A stretch of 13,889 bases of DNA from Planctomycetota bacterium (GCA_003644335.1 QNCB01000007.1:1-13889), one strand, 5' to 3'; shown: positions 6,948 to 12,885, counted from the stretch's first letter. The notes: generated by a model from the sequence alone, not told the origin. A program made the numbers and translations.

Positions 6948-7020
6948 TTGTCGTAACAAAGTTGTAATGTCCAGTGTTTCTGCAAAGTTAAAACCGGACA
7001 TTACAACTTTGTTACGACAA
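6948..7020. repeat. Perfect 25-bp inverted repeat between divergent promoters
   Basis: The arms 6948-6972 and 6996-7020 are exact reverse complements over all 25 bases, each AT-rich (left arm begins TTGTCGTAACAAAG and ends TAATGTCC), around a 23-nt centre. The centre contains CAAAGTTAAAACC, a partial echo of the arm's CAAAGTTGTAATGTCC. The element lies between the predicted -35 boxes of ino1 and of the divergent small membrane protein, so it is not the terminator of either. No T-run follows the arms. A MITE-like or solo insertion-sequence remnant, or a large palindromic operator, are both possible. Confidence 0.85.
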
Positions 7021-7036
7021 ACATCGAAAAAAACAC

Positions 7037-7066
7037 TTGTCAGCGGGGCGGGCAATCCATTAAAGT
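7037..7066 (+). promoter_or_regulatory. Predicted promoter giving a leaderless transcript
   Basis: TTGTCA (7037-7042) and TAAAGT (7061-7066) are spaced by 18 nt. A start site 7 nt after the -10 box falls on the A of the ATG at 7073, and no Shine-Dalgarno sequence lies before that ATG. Both observations fit a leaderless mRNA. The same -10 word is used by the tRNA-Phe promoter. Confidence 0.45.
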
Positions 7067-7072
7067 TACATC

Positions 7073-7576
7073 ATGAATGACACGACCGAAAATACCGAAC
7101 AGCGGCTACCCCAGCAGGTAGAATGTCACTCCACCAAAGACCCCGCCATTCGAGTCTTCATCGCAGCTGCGATGTTTCTGGGCTTTGGCATCTGGTGCTT
7201 CGTGGACATGAACAAGTACGATCCGCCCGAGGCTTGGAACATGCAGCACATCAACGATGCTGCCAAGTACGCCATGAACCACTACGGCGGGTTCGTGCTG
7301 GTGCCAGTCGGCCTGGTCTTGGCCATCGGCGGGGTGCGATTCCTCCGTCGCAAACTTGTCGCCGACGGAGCTGGCATAGGTTACGCGGGCAAGGACAAAA
7401 CCGCCTGGGACGCCGTGGCTGAGCTTGACGCGAAAGAACTCAAATCCAAGGGCATCGTCTATCTCAGGCTTGGTCAGGACAAGAGCCTGACGCTCGACAG
7501 CTGGAAGCTGACAAACTTCCGGGAACTGCTGAAATTCATAGAAACCAAAATCCCGCAAGACCGGCAAAAAGCTTGA
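7073..7576 (+). CDS. Small two-helix membrane protein of unknown function
   Basis: This 167-residue protein has a polar N-terminus, a first transmembrane segment (about 25-44, RVFIAAAMFLGFGIWCFV), a short loop, a second segment (about 73-89, GFVLVPVGLVLAIGGVRF) and a soluble C-terminal domain. The C-terminal part runs from GIGYAGKDKTAWDAV to LRELLKF-like residues (NFRELLKFIE). It looks like the small PH-like domains found in bacterial membrane proteins of the YcxB/bPH type; that is a weak impression. It is divergent from ino1 across the inverted repeat. There is no ribosome-binding site, in line with the predicted leaderless promoter. The reading frame is convincing from the hydrophobicity pattern and codon use; the function is unknown. 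Confidence 0.75.
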   Translation: MNDTTENTEQRLPQQVECHSTKDPAIRVFIAAAMFLGFGIWCFVDMNKYDPPEAWNMQHINDAAKYAMNHYGGFVLVPVGLVLAIGGVRFLRRKLVADGAGIGYAGKDKTAWDAVAELDAKELKSKGIVYLRLGQDKSLTLDSWKLTNFRELLKFIETKIPQDRQKA

Positions 7577-7700
7577 AATTAGGCAATGGGCAAGTAGGGA
7601 ATAGGCAATAGGAGTCCACAGATTACACGGATTGTTTTTTCAAAAAAAATCTGTGTAATCTTTTTAGAAATCCGTGAAATCTCTGGACTCTTGATGGTCG
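7577..7700. repeat. Word-repeat gap with a long imperfect hairpin
   Basis: After the membrane-protein stop comes AGGCAATGGGCAAGTAGGG and AATAGGCAATAGG (7580-7611), the reverse-complement family of the TATTGCCTA block at 9562-9613. Next is a long hairpin: arms 7612-7633 and 7669-7690 match at 20 of 22 positions around a 35-nt loop that itself contains another partial inverted copy (TCTGTGTAATCT, 7650-7661). The right arm is related to AATCCGTGTAATCCGTGGAC at 11976. No gene is visible. Confidence 0.7.
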
Positions 7701-7734
7701 GTTGCTCGGCTGCCTGAGTCTTTGTTTTTTCGGC

Positions 7735-7763
7735 TTGACGATTTTGGCTCTTTCGATTAAAAC
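7735..7763 (+). promoter_or_regulatory. Predicted tRNA-Lys promoter
   Basis: TTGACG (7735-7740, five of six matches) and TAAAAC (7758-7763, four of six) are spaced by 17 nt. Transcription would begin near 7770, about 16 nt before the mature tRNA, a geometry similar to that of the tRNA-Phe promoter. Confidence 0.55.
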
Positions 7764-7785
7764 AATGCCCCGCCAGACGGCGTAT

Positions 7786-7858
<73 letters not shown>

Positions 7859-7949
7859 GTTCAGGGGGTTGCTGGGCAGCAGCTTGGCGTCGAAAAAACG
7901 ACAGCGGCTAATACACAGCAAAAAAAAACTCTTGACCCCTTCTTTTTTT

Positions 7950-7967
7950 GTATAGCCTAGGCTATAC
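7950..7967. promoter_or_regulatory. 18-bp palindromic operator before hicAB
   Basis: GTATAGCCTAGGCTATAC is a perfect palindrome directly before hicA. A possible -10 box TATACT (7963-7968) overlaps its right half. Type II antitoxins with a ribbon-helix-helix domain, as in this HicB, usually bind such palindromes and repress their own operon, so this is the expected autoregulatory site. A TTGACC at 7932-7937 lies too far from TATACT for a normal promoter, so the exact -35 is unclear. Confidence 0.7.
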
Positions 7968-7974
7968 TTATCAT

Positions 7975-8166
7975 GTGGCGAGCGAAACCCGATATGCTAT
8001 AGTCCTGAAGATGCTCAAGGCCAGGGGCTATATGCTGGGTCGTGTCCGGGGTTCGCATCATGTTTTTACCAAGCCGGGCGAATTGCCGCTGAGCATCCCG
8101 GTTCATAAAGGGAAGGTGAAATCCTATTATGTCCGTCAAATCGAAAAAATCCAAATTGACAGCTAG
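7975..8166 (+). CDS. hicA: HicA-family toxin (type II toxin-antitoxin)
   Basis: A 63-residue HicA/YcfA-type mRNA interferase, a ribosome-independent endoribonuclease with a double-stranded-RNA-binding-like fold. The conserved core is IVLKMLKARGYMLGRVRGSHHVF, containing the catalytic histidine in the GSH context, followed by LPLSIPVHKGKVKSYYVRQIEKI. The reading frame is open further upstream, but a TTG start at 7948 would translate the operator. I therefore place the start at GTG 7975, which also lies 7 nt after the TATACT box, so the message may be leaderless; no Shine-Dalgarno is present. The out-of-frame ATG at 7973 ends after nine codons. The gene overlaps hicB by 38 nt. The family is well supported; the start is uncertain. 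Confidence 0.85.
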   Translation: MASETRYAIVLKMLKARGYMLGRVRGSHHVFTKPGELPLSIPVHKGKVKSYYVRQIEKIQIDS

Positions 8167-8524
8167 GCCTTTTAAGAAGGCAGACCTGGCCCGGGCCCGG
8201 CAGATAGCTGAGTGCTACCAGATTATCGTCAATCTTGAAGATGGCCTGTGGTATGGACATGGCTTGGAGATGCCCCATGTTTTTGCCGACGGCGATACGG
8301 TCGAGGCTTGCGTGGAGGACATGCGAGAAGCTCTGGTCGCCGCGGTCGCCACGATGATCGAGGCGGGGCAAACTCCACCCAGGCCCGCCAGCTGCGGAGC
8401 CAGGACCGAGCAGGTGAATGTTCGGATATCCTCGGAGGAAAAAATTTTGCTGGAATCCAGGGCGAGGCAGAAGGGTTTTCGGGGCGTGTCCGATTTTCTG
8501 CGAGCGACCGCTCTTGCGGATTGA
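8129..8524 (+). CDS. hicB: HicB-family antitoxin with C-terminal ribbon-helix-helix domain
   Basis: This 131-residue partner of HicA has three parts. A basic N-terminal arm (1-28) is extra relative to short HicB proteins. A HicB core (about 29-90) carries YQIIVNLEDGLWYGHGLEMPHVFADGDTVEACVEDMREAL, split here only for description: YQIIVNLEDG, then WYGHGLEMP, then GDTVEACVEDMREAL. An Arc/MetJ-like DNA-binding tail (about 92-129) reads RTEQVNVRISSEEK then GFRGVSDFLRATAL. It should neutralise HicA and bind the palindrome at 7950-7967. The ATG at 8129 is within hicA, with AAGGTGA (8113-8119) 9 nt upstream, so translation of the two is linked. No terminator is evident before dapB, 81 nt further on. 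Confidence 0.9.
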   Translation: MSVKSKKSKLTARPFKKADLARARQIAECYQIIVNLEDGLWYGHGLEMPHVFADGDTVEACVEDMREALVAAVATMIEAGQTPPRPASCGARTEQVNVRISSEEKILLESRARQKGFRGVSDFLRATALAD

Positions 8525-8605
8525 CTGGATTTGTAGTCTTATGGTATTGAACCTTATTTTGAGATTTTGACCTGAGATTATCCTAGCGGGTTTTGGAGCG
8601 AGAAG

Positions 8606-9409
8606 ATGATTAAAATTGCGATTATCGGCGCAGCAGGCCGAATGGGTCGGCGGATAGCAGCCTTGGCGATAGAGTCCGAGAAGTTCGACGTCGTGGCTGC
8701 GACGGAGTACGCAGGCAGTGAGGATGTCGGCAAGGATGTCGGCGAGTTGGCGGGGCTTGGCAAGTTTGGCTTGGCTGTGGCGGACAATCTTGACGCCCTG
8801 GACGCGGACGATTGGCCTGACGTTGCTATCGATTTTTCCATGCCGGAAGGCACGATGCGTTGGCTACCGATTCTCAAGCAAAAGGGCATCCCCGTGGTTA
8901 TCGGCACGACGGGCCTGACCGAAAGTCAGCAGGCTGAACTAGCTGACACTGCTGCGAGCCTGCCGATAGTTTTCGCGGGCAACTACTCGCTGGGCATCAA
9001 TTTGTTGTGCAAGCTCGTCGCCCGGGCCGCGGCGACGCTGGGCGAAGACTACGACGTCGAAATTTCCGAAACGCACCATCGTTTCAAGCAGGACGCCCCC
9101 AGCGGCACCGCGATAATGTTAGCCAAGTCTGTCTGCGAAGCCACGGGCAGAGACTACGGCCAGTCCGTAACGCATGGCCGGGGCGGCAGGCAGCCTCGTA
9201 AGCCGGGCGAAATCGGTATGCACGCAATTCGTCTTGGCGATACGGTCGGCGAGCACTCCGTCAGCTTCGGCTCTTTGGGCGAGACGATAACGCTCAGCCA
9301 CGCTGCACACACGCGCGACACCTTCGCCCGGGGCGCACTGCGAGCAGCGGCATGGCTAGTCGGCAAACGCCCAAACCAATACGACATGGCCGACGTGCTG
9401 GGACTGTGA
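8606..9409 (+). CDS. dapB: 4-hydroxy-tetrahydrodipicolinate reductase
   Basis: A cytoplasmic NAD(P)H-dependent enzyme of the diaminopimelate/lysine pathway, 267 residues, the usual family length. The N-terminus has the nucleotide-binding GAAGRMGR (8-15). The catalytic segment is ETHHRFKQDAPSGTA (155-169), with the conserved His157-His158 and Lys161, and Gly-Thr for substrate binding. The C-terminal block is EHSVSFGSLGETITLSH. ATG 8606 has GGAG (8595-8598) 7 nt upstream. It stands alone between the hicAB pair and a repeat-filled gap; dapA is not in the window. The presence of dapB fits meso-diaminopimelate and/or lysine synthesis but does not by itself prove peptidoglycan. Confidence 0.97.
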   Translation: MIKIAIIGAAGRMGRRIAALAIESEKFDVVAATEYAGSEDVGKDVGELAGLGKFGLAVADNLDALDADDWPDVAIDFSMPEGTMRWLPILKQKGIPVVIGTTGLTESQQAELADTAASLPIVFAGNYSLGINLLCKLVARAAATLGEDYDVEISETHHRFKQDAPSGTAIMLAKSVCEATGRDYGQSVTHGRGGRQPRKPGEIGMHAIRLGDTVGEHSVSFGSLGETITLSHAAHTRDTFARGALRAAAWLVGKRPNQYDMADVLGL

Positions 9410-9660
9410 AACAGGAGTCAGAAGTCGGGATTCAGGAGTCAGAAACAGCAGGACACGAATGACACGAATGAAAAACGAATGACACGAATTTTTGTTTTTC
9501 GTTATTCGGCTTTCGTCATTGATTCGTCATTCATCATTCGGATTTCGTCATTCGCTGTTTTCCTATTGCCTACTTGTCTAATCCCTATTGCCTAATTCTC
9601 TATTGCCTATTCCCTGGTTACCTAATAGAATAATCTCTTGTATTGCTTTGACGAATCGAC
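9410..9660. repeat. Gene-free gap made of four repeat-word blocks
   Basis: No coding sequence is seen. In order: AGGAGTCAGAAGTCGGGATTC (9413-9442 block), related to 11911-11943; ACACGAAT words (9452-9489), related to those at 10497-10645; CGTTATTCG/GTCATTCG words (9498-9555), related to 4802-4851; and TATTGCCTA words (9562-9610), the reverse complement of the family at 7580-7611. The ACACGAAT and TTCGT blocks are partly complementary and could fold on each other. A promoter is predicted at the right end. Confidence 0.75.
9603..9631 (+). promoter_or_regulatory. Predicted promoter with a repeat-derived -35 box
   Basis: TTGCCT (9603-9608, four of six) is followed after exactly 17 nt by TAGAAT (9626-9631, five of six). 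Transcription would begin near 9638, about 33 nt before the lipoprotein start and ahead of its ribosome-binding site. The -35 box is part of the last TATTGCCTA repeat word. Confidence 0.45.
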
Positions 9661-9670
9661 GGGAGTGCTT

Positions 9671-10075
9671 GTGCGAAACGGCAGATGGTTTATCTTCTTG
9701 GCGGGGCTGGCCTTGGCAGCGGGCATGGCGGGCTGTGTAGCTTCGACTCCCCAGGGCGGCACGGTGTATCAAAGGTTGCAAAGCGAAGACCCGGCTGTGC
9801 GAATCGACGCGATTATCCAGGCGGGAAATCGCAAGGACACCAAAGCTATAGCTCTGCTGGTCGACCGCCTTGACGACGTGCTGCCAGACGTCAGGCTGTT
9901 CGCGTCTATCTCGTTGAGAAAAATCACCGGAAAGGATTTCGGCTGGCGGCAGTACGACCCGCCAGGTCTACGCGACCAAGCCATAGGGAGGTGGCGAAAA
10001 TGGGTAAGCAAGCAACATGCCAAGCAGGCGTCTATATCGGCTCCGGCGAGCGAGCCTGCAAAGGCGGACAAGTGA
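9671..10075 (+). CDS. Small lipoprotein with a HEAT-like domain
   Basis: The 134-residue product has a lipoprotein signal peptide: MRNGRW, a hydrophobic core, and a lipobox ending MAGC with the lipidated cysteine at residue 22. After a short linker, about residues 38-85 form a HEAT-like helical repeat (DPAVRIDAIIQAG, AIALLVDRLDD, VRLFASISLRKITG). The C-terminus is charged (KQHAKQ...EPAKADK). HEAT repeats usually hold partner proteins. GTG 9671 is preferred because GGGAG (9661-9665) lies 5 nt upstream; the frame stays open to a TTG at 9638. The gene overlaps the next one, an RsbW-type kinase, in the GTGA arrangement, so the two are translationally coupled. A role as an envelope sensor for the kinase is possible but only inferred. 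Confidence 0.78.
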   Translation: MRNGRWFIFLAGLALAAGMAGCVASTPQGGTVYQRLQSEDPAVRIDAIIQAGNRKDTKAIALLVDRLDDVLPDVRLFASISLRKITGKDFGWRQYDPPGLRDQAIGRWRKWVSKQHAKQASISAPASEPAKADK

Positions 10076-10482
10076 ACGTGATGAATTTGGAGATTGAGAT
10101 TCTCTCCGACCCAGCTGAGCTTACGCGAGTTCGGCAAGAGGCAGAAGCCTTCGCTATAAAGGCTGGGCTTGATGAAAAATGCGCCGGGCGGGTAGTGTTG
10201 GCGGTGGACGAGGCATTGACCAACATCATCCGGCACGCTTACGCAGGCCGGGCTGACGGGCCTATCGAGATTTCGATGCGGGCTTCGGGCTTGGAGTTGT
10301 CGATAGTTATTCGCGATTATGGCCAGGTGGTACACCCAGCTGCGATCCGCTCGCGCGACCTCGACGACGTCCGACCAGGCGGCTTGGGTGTACATATTAT
10401 GCACGAATGCATGGACAAAGTAACCTACGCGCCAGCAGGCCAAGGCGGCGGGACGGTGCTGGCGATGTCGAAAAAAATATGA
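10072..10482 (+). CDS. RsbW/SpoIIAB-like anti-sigma factor serine kinase (GHKL ATPase)
   Basis: A 136-residue histidine-kinase-like ATPase of the RsbW/SpoIIAB type. These bind a sigma factor, and phosphorylate a STAS antagonist on serine, thereby switching partners. The N-box is VDEALTNIIRHAY (Glu47, Asn51, His55), the G1-like box is IRDYGQ (Asp82, Gly84), and the G2 box is PGGLGVHIMHECMD (103-115). No transmembrane or sensor domain is present. GTG 10072 is chosen because it overlaps the preceding stop (GTGA) and has AAAGG 7 nt upstream; ATG 10081 is the alternative and would remove three residues. A STAS protein follows 271 nt later and a sigma factor lies at the right end. The family is well supported; the actual sigma partner is inferred. 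Confidence 0.88.
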   Translation: MNVMNLEIEILSDPAELTRVRQEAEAFAIKAGLDEKCAGRVVLAVDEALTNIIRHAYAGRADGPIEISMRASGLELSIVIRDYGQVVHPAAIRSRDLDDVRPGGLGVHIMHECMDKVTYAPAGQGGGTVLAMSKKI

Positions 10483-10753
10483 CCGTTCCTAAAGCGAACC
10501 ACGAATAGACACGAATAAACACGAATTTTTTTGAAAAGAAAAAGAAAAAAAAACAAACTACGAAAGACGCGAAAACAGATTTTTTGAAAAAGAAAACAAA
10601 AACAGCAGAACCACGGGTGAACACGAATAAACACGAATTTTTTTTAAATAAAAAAACTTCATGTTCTTCATGTCCTTCATGGTGAGTTTCGTTTTTTCAT
10701 ATAGCTATGACGGGTTACAGAAAATTTGGTCGGCTTGGTTCGGGAAAGAGATA
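10483..10753. repeat. Gene-free gap with ACACGAAT arrays and A-rich tracts
   Basis: No gene is seen. Two closely similar blocks, 10497-10532 and 10609-10645, each consist of CCACG..., then ACACGAATAAACACGAATTT ending in a T-run. Between them lie A-rich tracts and a short GATTTTTTGAAAA echo. Next is CTTCATGTTCTTCATGTCC (10658-10676), a further word type. The last ~65 nt (10690-10753) lead into the STAS gene; I see CATATAG/TATGAC but no convincing promoter. The open frame through here upstream of 10754 is not coding. Confidence 0.72.
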
Positions 10754-11092
10754 ATGGAAAATTCGCCAATTAGTGATGTTCGCTGGACGGACAATGCGGT
10801 GGTGGTAGATGTAGCGGGGGATATCGACCTGCACCGCAGCCCGCAATTGCAACGCGGGCTGTTGGACGTCCTAAACAAGAAGCCCGAGCGGATACTCGTG
10901 AACCTCGCCGGCGTGGGGTACATGGACTCCTCCGGCGTGGCGTCGCTGGTGAAGCTCCTCAGCAGAACCAAAAAACTCGGCGTCACACTCGTGCTGCTAA
11001 GCCCTAGCAATAAAGTTCGCAGCATTTTGGAAATCACCAGACTCGACAGCGTATTTAGCATCTGCGAAAGCGAAACCCAAGCGATGGCATGA
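10754..11092 (+). CDS. STAS-domain protein: anti-anti-sigma factor (RsbV/SpoIIAA-like) or MlaB-like subunit
   Basis: A single STAS domain of 112 residues. The sequence VVVDVAGDIDLHRSPQLQ is the usual first strand and helix, and LVNLAGVGYMDSSGVASLV contains the DSSG motif (58-61), whose Ser59 aligns with the serine phosphorylated by RsbW/SpoIIAB kinases. The end, VRSILEITRLDSVFSI, is also typical. Two roles are possible. An RsbW-like kinase gene lies upstream, which argues for an anti-anti-sigma factor. The stop codon overlaps the MlaE start (ATGA), and in the Mla system a STAS protein, MlaB, binds the ATPase, which argues for a transporter subunit. I chose ATG 10754 because it begins the domain; GGGAA (10742-10746) lies about 8 nt upstream. 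The 31-codon upstream extension lies in repeat DNA. Confidence 0.88.
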   Translation: MENSPISDVRWTDNAVVVDVAGDIDLHRSPQLQRGLLDVLNKKPERILVNLAGVGYMDSSGVASLVKLLSRTKKLGVTLVLLSPSNKVRSILEITRLDSVFSICESETQAMA

Positions 11093-11907
11093 CGATGGCG
11101 GAGAGACAAAACAACATTATCGAGTCGCTGGGCCTGCGGGCAATGGGCCTGTGCGAGTACCTCGGCGGGCTGACGTTGCTGCTCGGTGCCACGGCGGTGT
11201 GGACTGTCCGAAGCCTGGCAAGGCCCAGATGGCGAGACATCCACAGCCTGAGCGAGCAGGTCGTCCGAGTGGGCATTCGCAGCGTTGGTATCGTAGCCCT
11301 CGTGCAGGGGTTTATCGGGGCGATATTGGCGTTGCAGCTCGTGCCGACGTTGGAGCAGTATGGCCAGGAGTCGCAGGTGGCGGCGATAATCGGTATCGGC
11401 GGGTTCAGGATGCTTGGGCCTATTTTCACCGCGGTGGTGCTCAGCGGCTTTGCAGGTGCGTCTATCGCTGCGGAGCTTGGCACGATGGTCGTAGCTGAGG
11501 AAATCGAAGCTCTCGAAGCAATGTCCCTGCCGCCCGTGCGGTTCCTCGTCGTGCCGCGAGTGTTGGCGACATTTATCGTAATGCTGCTGCTGACGACCTT
11601 CGCCGATTTGATGATAGCGTTGGGGGGCTATCTGGTTTCTCGCCTTGCGCTTGGCCCGGCGGTTTATCTGGAATACTGGCAGAACATGCGCGACACGCTG
11701 GAAGGGTCGGACTACGTTTCAGGCCTGGTCCAGGGCGGCGTCTTCGGCGTGCTGCTGGGACTCATCGCCTGCTTTGAAGGACTGAAAGTCAAAGGCGGTG
11801 CCCAGGGCGTCGGCAAGGCGACAACTATGACCGTAGTAAACTCAATCGTCGCAATAGTCCTCGCTGCGTGCGTATGCACGATAGTATTCTATCTTTTCAA
11901 ACTGTAA
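11089..11907 (+). CDS. mlaE: MlaE-family lipid ABC transporter permease
   Basis: The 272-residue membrane protein belongs to the MlaE/TTG2B (DUF140) family, the permease of transporters that move phospholipids between inner and outer membranes. The signature GASIAAELGTMVVAEEIEAL (124-144 region) is the family's conserved cytoplasmic-membrane motif. The C-terminal GVGKATTMTVVNS is also diagnostic. About five hydrophobic segments are visible, including SVGIVALVQGFIGAILAL and FIVMLLLTTFADLMIAL. ATG 11089 overlaps the STAS stop codon, so translation is coupled; ATG 11095 is an alternative start. An MlaF-type ATPase follows after a 100-nt repeat-filled gap. No MCE-domain (MlaD) gene, which would bind lipid in the periplasm, is nearby. 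Such a missing subunit may be encoded elsewhere. Confidence 0.94.
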   Translation: MTMAERQNNIIESLGLRAMGLCEYLGGLTLLLGATAVWTVRSLARPRWRDIHSLSEQVVRVGIRSVGIVALVQGFIGAILALQLVPTLEQYGQESQVAAIIGIGGFRMLGPIFTAVVLSGFAGASIAAELGTMVVAEEIEALEAMSLPPVRFLVVPRVLATFIVMLLLTTFADLMIALGGYLVSRLALGPAVYLEYWQNMRDTLEGSDYVSGLVQGGVFGVLLGLIACFEGLKVKGGAQGVGKATTMTVVNSIVAIVLAACVCTIVFYLFKL

Positions 11908-12007
11908 AAAATCAGAAGTCAGGAGACAGAAGTCAGGATTCAGAATGGATTCCCTCGCGGGCGGGAATGACAAAAAATCCGTGTAATCCGTGGACTCTTT
12001 TGAAACT
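11908..12007. repeat. mlaE-mlaF gap filled with repeat words
   Basis: The 100 nt between the two transporter genes consist almost wholly of shared words: CAGAAGTCAGGAGACAG and GAAGTCAGGATTCAG (11911-11944), the palindromic element ATGGATTCCC...GGGAATGACA (11945-11971), and AATCCGTGTAATCCGTGGAC (11976-11995) with following TC. The last word ends 10 nt before the mlaF ATG. No ribosome-binding site of normal form is left for mlaF. Confidence 0.72.
11945..11971. repeat. GGATTCCC...GGGAATGACA repeat, copy 2
   Basis: ATTCCC (11949-11954) and GGGAAT (11963-11968) pair around TCGCGGGC. The flanks ATGG and GACA match copy 1 at 4667-4694, but the inner stem differs (TCGCGGGCGGG against CGCCTTCGCGGG). 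This pattern of strict ends and a loose centre is usual for such elements. Confidence 0.6.
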
Positions 12008-12865
12008 ATGACAGACCAACAGAACAACTTGGAACCTGTGATTCGGGTGGTGGATTTGGTTAAGCGGTTTGGTGATCACACCGTGCTGAACGGCGTAACC
12101 TTTGACGTTTTTCCTGGCGAGATGGTCGTTATCATGGGCGGCAGTGGCTGTGGTAAGAGCACGCTGTTGCGACACATCATAGGCTCGATTTTGCCCACTA
12201 GCGGACGAGTGGAATTGCTTGGCGAAGACCTGGCCAAAATCGACGAGCCGCAGCTTGACGAGCTGCGCAAACGGTTCGGCATATTGTTTCAGTCCGGGGC
12301 GCTGTTCAACTCGATGACCGTGGGCGAGAATGTCGCTCTGCCATTGCAGGAGCATACCGACCTGGACGCCGACACGATCGATATCATGGTTAAGATCAAG
12401 CTCGAACAGGTCGACCTCCTGGCTGCGGAAGACCTTATGCCCGCTGAGATATCCGGCGGTATGAAAAAACGGGCGGGCCTGGCCCGGGCTATCGCGATGG
12501 ACCCCGAAATACTGTTTTACGACGAACCCTCAGCTGGGCTTGACCCGGTAACCAGCGCGGAAATCGATCAACTGATGATAGACCTCACCCGCAAGCTGGG
12601 CGTCTCCGGCGTGGTCGTAACGCACGAAATGGACTCCGCCTTCGCTATCGCCGATAGGATGATTATGCTCGACAAGGGCCGAGTGCTGATGAACGCTCCG
12701 CGAGCGGAGTTCGAGAAAATCCGCGACGGCGACCCGACCGGCGACGAGAAAATCGACCTGATCCGCCAGTTCCTCCGCGGCGACCCCGACGGGCCTATCA
12801 CGCAAAGACGCCAAGACAGCGGCTACGAGGAAGACCTCCTAGCCACCGCTGGCGGGTTTGGCTAA
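12008..12865 (+). CDS. mlaF: MlaF-family ABC transporter ATPase
   Basis: The 285-residue cytoplasmic ATPase powers the MlaE permease. Walker A is GGSGCGKST (44-52), the Q-loop lies in ILFQSGALF (92-100), the signature is ISGGMKKRAGLARAIA (148-163), Walker B is ILFYDEP (168-174), and the switch histidine is His206 in VTHEMDSAF. The GALFNSM and ISGGMKKR segments are specific for the MlaF/TTG2A group among ABC proteins. The C-terminal tail after about residue 240 (DEKIDLIRQFLRG...) is also family-like. I prefer ATG 12008; a GTG at 11990 would start inside a repeat word. Neither has a proper Shine-Dalgarno. It converges with the sigma-factor gene, 115 nt downstream, across a hairpin-rich gap. Confidence 0.95.
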   Translation: MTDQQNNLEPVIRVVDLVKRFGDHTVLNGVTFDVFPGEMVVIMGGSGCGKSTLLRHIIGSILPTSGRVELLGEDLAKIDEPQLDELRKRFGILFQSGALFNSMTVGENVALPLQEHTDLDADTIDIMVKIKLEQVDLLAAEDLMPAEISGGMKKRAGLARAIAMDPEILFYDEPSAGLDPVTSAEIDQLMIDLTRKLGVSGVVVTHEMDSAFAIADRMIMLDKGRVLMNAPRAEFEKIRDGDPTGDEKIDLIRQFLRGDPDGPITQRRQDSGYEEDLLATAGGFG

Positions 12866-12885
12866 ATGTGGCACCAAGCGGGAAT

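Noticed and set aside
6200..6967. 255-residue plus-strand frame opposite ino1
   Set aside because: Antisense to an unmistakable ino1 and runs through its promoter into the inverted repeat.
6948..7020. Bidirectional intrinsic terminator
   Set aside because: Both flanking genes are transcribed away from it, and neither arm is followed by a T-run.
9769..10443. 224-residue minus-strand frame
   Set aside because: Opposite the lipoprotein and the kinase, which have clear lipobox and ATPase motifs.
10397..10634. Minus-strand frames rich in phenylalanine
   Set aside because: They translate A-rich repeat DNA of the gap; runs of Phe come from the poly-A tracts.
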